A stretch of 64,000 bases of DNA. Source: Lutjanus erythropterus (lineage: Eukaryota > Chordata > Actinopteri > Lutjaniformes > Lutjanidae). The notes beneath the pieces are model-generated. The model was not told the origin of the DNA. It made no database searches and saw nothing but the letters and a program-made list of their open reading frames with translations. Of the stretch, positions 59,641 through 64,000 are shown piece by piece; position 1 is the stretch's first letter; each line of letters starts with the position of its first letter. The stretch covers positions 37,573,733 through 37,637,732 of the forward strand of contig CM034594.1 of assembly GCA_020091685.1 (NCBI GenBank). Direction: 5' to 3'. The translations under genes were made by a program, and so were the position numbers.

Positions 59641-60659
59641 CAGTTCTCCTGTAGGCACAAGCCAAAAATCCCTTTATGGTTGCAGAAATCACCATATTGT
59701 GAGTCTGAATCAATCAATTTTTCAAAAAAAAAGAAAAAAGATCTTGGTCTCTGTCTTAACATCATCATCATAGATTTCTACAACTCTTTGTGCTTTTTTT
59801 CCGTTATTATGACATCTTTTTCTTCTGTGTGTGTGTGTGATCTTCATTGTGTTACACCTCTCACATTGTTGTCTTTGTGAGTCTATCTCTCTATCATCTC
59901 CTTTCCTTTTTAACAAATTCTCCCCCCTGACTTTCTCTTTTATAATTTTATGTTGATGGCAGGCCACTATTCTCAGCGTTATCACCCTCTCAGTACTGTC
60001 TTTCTGCTTTATTCCCTCTATTATCTCTGTCCTCTCCTGTTATTTTCCCAGTTTATCTTCTGTCCAATTTTAACCTACTCCGCTGGTGAATATTGTTTCT
60101 CTTTTTATTGGCCTGAGCCCGTTGTCCTGTTACCTGCAGCAACAGACCTGTTTTTATAGCGCGGAGACCAAAGGTGTGAGCCACACATTGATTGCTCTGG
60201 TAGTGAGAGCAAAATGCTATGGATTTTCACTTGTATTCATAGATGTGATTACAGCGCTGCGTTCGTGTTTTCATTACGCCAAGACAGGAGGTTATCCATC
60301 ATGGTAGGACCTGGGAACACTTAACATTACTGTAGCTACAGACACCCTGTACTGTAGCGACAGGATCACTCATGCTTGGTGGTGCAGAAGACTATAAAAC
60401 ATTGCGTGACAGAATTGTTAACGGCGCTGTCAGATTTTTAGACCATCATTAACACACGGGAACAACACGGCTGCCTGATACATGGTGGGCCAAAGGTTCA
60501 AATCCCAGTTTTAGATTAAAATGATTTCATTATGTGTAGTGAAGTACAACTACTGCATCTCTGTAATAAAAACACACATGTCCATTATCTTGGACACTGG
60601 ACCATCGTAGAGGGCAGTTTATCATGTTTTATCTACCATAGTGGCATCAAAGAGGGCCT
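59641..60659. other. Non-coding sequence, no gene seen
   Basis: T/C-rich around 59860-60060. A (TG)n run is near 59826-59840. Nothing is assigned. Confidence 0.45.
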
Positions 60660-60850
60660 CTGTCCAAACTTTTTTGGAACATTTTGCAGGCATCAAATTT
60701 AGAATGAGTGTATAATTACAAAAAAAACAACAAAAGGGTATCAGTGTGAGTATTAAATATCTTGTACTTTATTTGACTGAATGTAGGTGGAAAAGGTTTT
60801 GCAAATCATTGCATTCTGTTTTATTCATTATCCAAACTTTTTTAGAATTG
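60660..60850 (+). repeat. Terminal fragment of a dispersed DNA element
   Basis: CCAAACTTTTTTGGAAC, GCAGGCATCAAATT, ATTAAATATCTTGTACTTTA and TTTGCAAATCATTGCATTCT follow in the order of a very common fish element whose copies end near the motif AACTTTTTTGGAATTG. Only the end is present. Confidence 0.5.
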
Positions 60851-61737
60851 TAAAATTAACTCAAATTTAATTCAGTACCTAGTTTTCTGCCTCTTCTTTA
60901 AAATCTCAAATGTTCCTTGTACCCTTCAAGCCAGTGACATAAGAACCACAAAAGTATTTATTTCTCAATACTCAGAATTAACCTATGTAAACCCCTATTT
61001 TTTTTTTTTCTTCTTTCTTGGTCCTTTTATTTGTTTGACTATATGTCCTTCTGATGTAGTCTGTAATATTGAGTCTCTCTCTTTACTTTTAGTTCTATAT
61101 TCAACCTTTTGTCAATAAAGTTCTGAAAGAAAGAAATGTGGACAGGAGAGCAAGTTATGTAAAACACCATTGTTGTCTTTTCACACCACAAGGACCAGAC
61201 AGCATTCATTTTTTTTTATCTGATTTTTTCTTTTTAATTTAATGCTTTAAATGTTTAAACAGCACTTAAGAGATTTTGACGGATCAGCAGTATTCAAACT
61301 CAAACAGAAGAAAACTTTGTTTGGACCTTTATTAATGCATCTATTTATTTAAGTAAACAAGCAAATCATAAACAAGCATTATTGTTGCATCAAGTTATAT
61401 TACCGTAACCAGACTAGTCCAGCAGTTCAGCTATGAGGGGAGCAACAGTGGCTTAAAAGCTTAAGTCTCGTTGTTGAAGAATTAGATGTGATTCAAATCA
61501 TTCTCACATCTTAATCTTTAATATAAAAGAGATTAGATAAATATTGTCTTAGATAAAATGTTTATAGCAGCATGTACAGTCAGATATGTGGGCATTACAT
61601 GTTCAGATTTTGATTTATTTCCAACTCAAATAAATTATTTACTTATTCAGCTTATTCAGGTCAAACAACGATGTACATTGATTAAGCTGAAGTGTGCGTA
61701 AACTGCAGGAATGACTGACCTTCATCGTTAGTTAGCA

Positions 61738-61768
<31 letters not shown>

Positions 61769-61794
61769 TTGTGTGCATGTGTGAACATGATAGC
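60851..61794. other. Non-coding sequence
   Basis: The segment 61000-61135 ends GTCAATAAAGTTCTGAAAGA, resembling an L1-like LINE 3' end. A (TG)n repeat is at about 61743-61768. The rest is unassigned. Confidence 0.4.
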
Positions 61795-62865
61795 TCAAGA
61801 ATGCCTGGAGGGAATTTCTTCAAACTAGACATAAATGCCTACTCAAGGATGAACTGATTAGACATTGGTTGTCAAAGATCAGGGTCATCGTCACCTCGTG
61901 TCCATCCTGTTCTTGTGAAGGCGATATCTCAAGAACACATGGAACCCATGGTCGCAGAATTCATACGCTGATTATGACAAAATTCTACACAAATTATCAG
62001 GATAATCATAATGTTCAGCTCTCCATCAGTCCTCTGTCCTCCTTTGTAAAAATAATCTCTAAGTGAAGACAGGCATATTTCTCACTGAAAATTATTCACT
62101 GGAATCAGTAATGTATAGTGAGCATTTCCATTTTGCCAAAACACATTTTAACACTAGGGATGTAACAATATATCAAATATCATAATATTGCAATTAAAAA
62201 AATGTCTCAGTACTGTGCTGAACTGTGATACATACTGTGATATTACACGGTTAATTATTTAACATTTTTACTTTATTTTATAAAAGGACTGCTAGTGTCC
62301 TTTGATTTTGATTATTATCAAAGAAGGAAAGGATAGGAAAAACAAATTTTATATGAACAAAATGCTGTACTCATCAATATATTCTCCGATAGCAGACATT
62401 TTCAACGTATAATTTTTATTAATTTTTTACTACCATGATAAATATTTTATCATGGACAGTTTTTAGTTTTGGTACATCCCTACTTATACTGTTTATTAAG
62501 TTCCTTCAAAGTTACAGGTTAATAAAGTGATAAGTTCCATATTAAATTCATTCAAAGTCTGAACTACATACATTATATGAATCTGGACAGACATGGATTT
62601 AAACTGTAACTGTGACTGTGACTGGTTGTTCTACACGGCCATTGACAGCAGACTTCTCACTTCTTAACCGGCCTCTAGGGGCTGCATGTGATCAACAGCT
62701 GGTTCAGTTTTACGTCTTGTTTCAGTTAGGGACAATGTATATGGAGGTCATGGTAATGTTTTTGTAACTTTGAAAAATATCTGCTGGTTACATCTTGCAG
62801 TTTTGGTGGCATTGCAGTAGGTGCTTCACCATCTGTTGCCTGGCGTGGACTTGCTCTCTACTGAG
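61795..62865 (+). repeat. Family 1 dispersed repeat, copy 5, interrupted
   Basis: It begins AATGCCTGGAGGGAATTTCT and proceeds through GTTCAGCTCTCCATCAGTCC, is interrupted at 62155-62482 by another element, and resumes with AAGTTCCTTCAAAGTTACAG, ACTACATACATTATATGA and GCATTGCAGTAGGTGCTTC, stopping near CTACTGAGTG. Confidence 0.85.
62155..62482. mobile_element. Nested 328-bp TIR element in Family 1 copy 5
   Basis: TAGGGATGTA at the left is the exact inverse of TACATCCCTA at the right. The uninterrupted Family 1 copy at 15236-15826 lacks this segment between its GCCAAAAAATACAC and TTTTATTAAACTCC words, so it is an insertion. The interior is AT-rich with no coding frame. The TIR is hAT-like in style, but no clean 8-bp duplication is visible. 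Confidence 0.75.
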
Positions 62866-64000
62866 TGAGCTCTTGTAGTTTGACAGTGGTTCAATAACAC
62901 AAGCAAAATGGAGCATATGGCACATGTGATGTATTGTATGGATGATTATTTTTACTAAATTCAGATCTGTGAGCTAAAGAAAGACAGCCTTTCATGCACC
63001 ATCACCTTGCATTATATGTCATGTGCATTTACATGTAGACATACTCATGCACAGTCGAGCAAAAAATACACAAGTAAGAAAACTGTCATCTTCAATAAAT
63101 AAAGGCCAGAAGCTCCAGAAAGGTTAATGCACTTGTTTATCTTCAGATCTGTGTTCATCAAAAGCACAGAGGCAACTGCGTGCCCACTGTGTAGCCTCCA
63201 TGATAAGCATCAGAGCATCATTAACAGGTACCATGACATTTTCAGCTCCACGTATATAACAGGGATGTCTCGAGTGCATTTATACTTCACCCATATCTCT
63301 CTGTATAAAGAGGTGGAAGCTAATGCCCCAGATTCCATTAGGCCTATACCAACCAGCTGCTTCTCGCCACACAGTATGCACTGCAGCCAAGACAACCTCA
63401 AAGCTATTAAATAGATTATGTTTGGATTTAAGATGCAAGTAAATGCCAATGAATGACAATGGCAAATTATTCTTGGAGCTGTGTGGGCCAACCCACAGTG
63501 TGAACCACTAATTGGAAGACATCAAAGCAGCTTTAAACTGAATGTATGTATATTCTAGCTTGTCTTGTTATCTTTTCGCTCATTGTTTCAGATTTAATGT
63601 ATGGCTTATTAATTCTATGGGTGTATCTCCCCACCAGCGATAATTTGAGTGGGATCATGAAGGAATTCGATGTATTTTAATTAGGTCGTTTTGTATTGGC
63701 TCCAAGTGTGAAAAGACAATAGTTTGGTAACACATTAGCAACGACTTTATAAAGTGACAATAGCTTAGTTGCGGAACTATTTTGACTCACTGTGGTCACA
63801 TAACAGACAGATAAAAGAAGAGGGAAATAGTGTCAAAATCAAAACAGCTAAGGATATTATACATTTTTTGATGCACAAGCTCAAAAACTGCTTGATCATT
63901 GACAATTCACTCCTTTAACCCAGTACATCTTCTGGCAGTGAAGCAGTGGAAGGGAAGTTTCCGTTCCTCTCCCTGAAGCTGGCCTTTGGGTTAGGCAGCA
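62866..64000. other. Non-coding sequence, no gene seen
   Basis: Unassigned to the end of the window. Confidence 0.5.

Noticed and set aside
60470..60510. B-box-like AGGTTCAAATCCC, possible tRNA or SINE
   Set aside because: No A box at proper distance, no cloverleaf and no SINE body recognised.
1..64000. CRISPR arrays, prophage, operons or other prokaryotic systems
   Set aside because: Base composition, microsatellites and eukaryotic transposons show vertebrate DNA; no regularly spaced identical repeats with unique spacers occur.

Overview
This is eukaryotic, non-coding, repeat-laden DNA. Nothing in it looks like an intact protein-coding gene or a functional structural RNA gene. The repeat content points to a ray-finned fish, probably a percomorph: Tc1, hAT, Harbinger and piggyBac-like DNA transposons, tRNA-derived SINEs, solo LTRs, teleost-type MITEs, and many (CA)n, (GA)n, (TA)n and (AAT)n microsatellites. 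The taxonomic call rests on remembered repeat families and cannot be confirmed here. The window is either intergenic or the inside of a very long intron.

Layout. 0-10 kb: a TIR element (59-888), a LINE/SINE 3' tail, a tandem array of ~300-bp units (3.1-3.96 kb), a strong hairpin (5.91 kb), a solo LTR (7.23-7.65 kb), and a 1.27-kb hAT-type MITE (8.88-10.15 kb) carrying a second solo LTR. 10-20 kb: a dead Tc1 element (11.15-12.29 kb), a pyrimidine-rich tract, two copies of a dispersed family called Family 1 here, a TTAA-flanked MITE and a poly(A)-tailed SINE. 20-30 kb: an inverted Family 1 copy, a 1.25-kb element with GGGCCCTATCTTA-type ends, and otherwise unremarkable sequence. 30-34.5 kb: the most unusual part, a 1,382-bp nearly perfect palindrome centred on (TA)n, followed directly by a LINE fragment, a SINE interrupted at its TTAA by a piggyBac-like element, a second uninterrupted SINE, and rearranged GGGCCC-family ends. 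35-45 kb: a second hAT MITE, a further Family 1 copy and a second dead Tc1 fused to a MITE. 45-64 kb: a hAT-like element with short TIRs, a decayed Harbinger transposase (51.1-52.1 kb), a palindromic TTAA MITE, a ~1.3-kb GGTTCT/AGAACC minisatellite with dimeric higher-order structure, and a Family 1 copy holding a nested 328-bp TIR element.

There is no pathway or operon to describe. The biology is that of successive transposon insertions, several with readable target-site duplications (GCAATAAG, GTTTGGAC/GATTGGAC, ATATC, ATTAT/ATTAC, TTAA) and some with a clear relative order. The best candidates for something new or structurally important are the palindrome, the paired hAT MITEs with a purine/pyrimidine minisatellite core, and the higher-order minisatellite.
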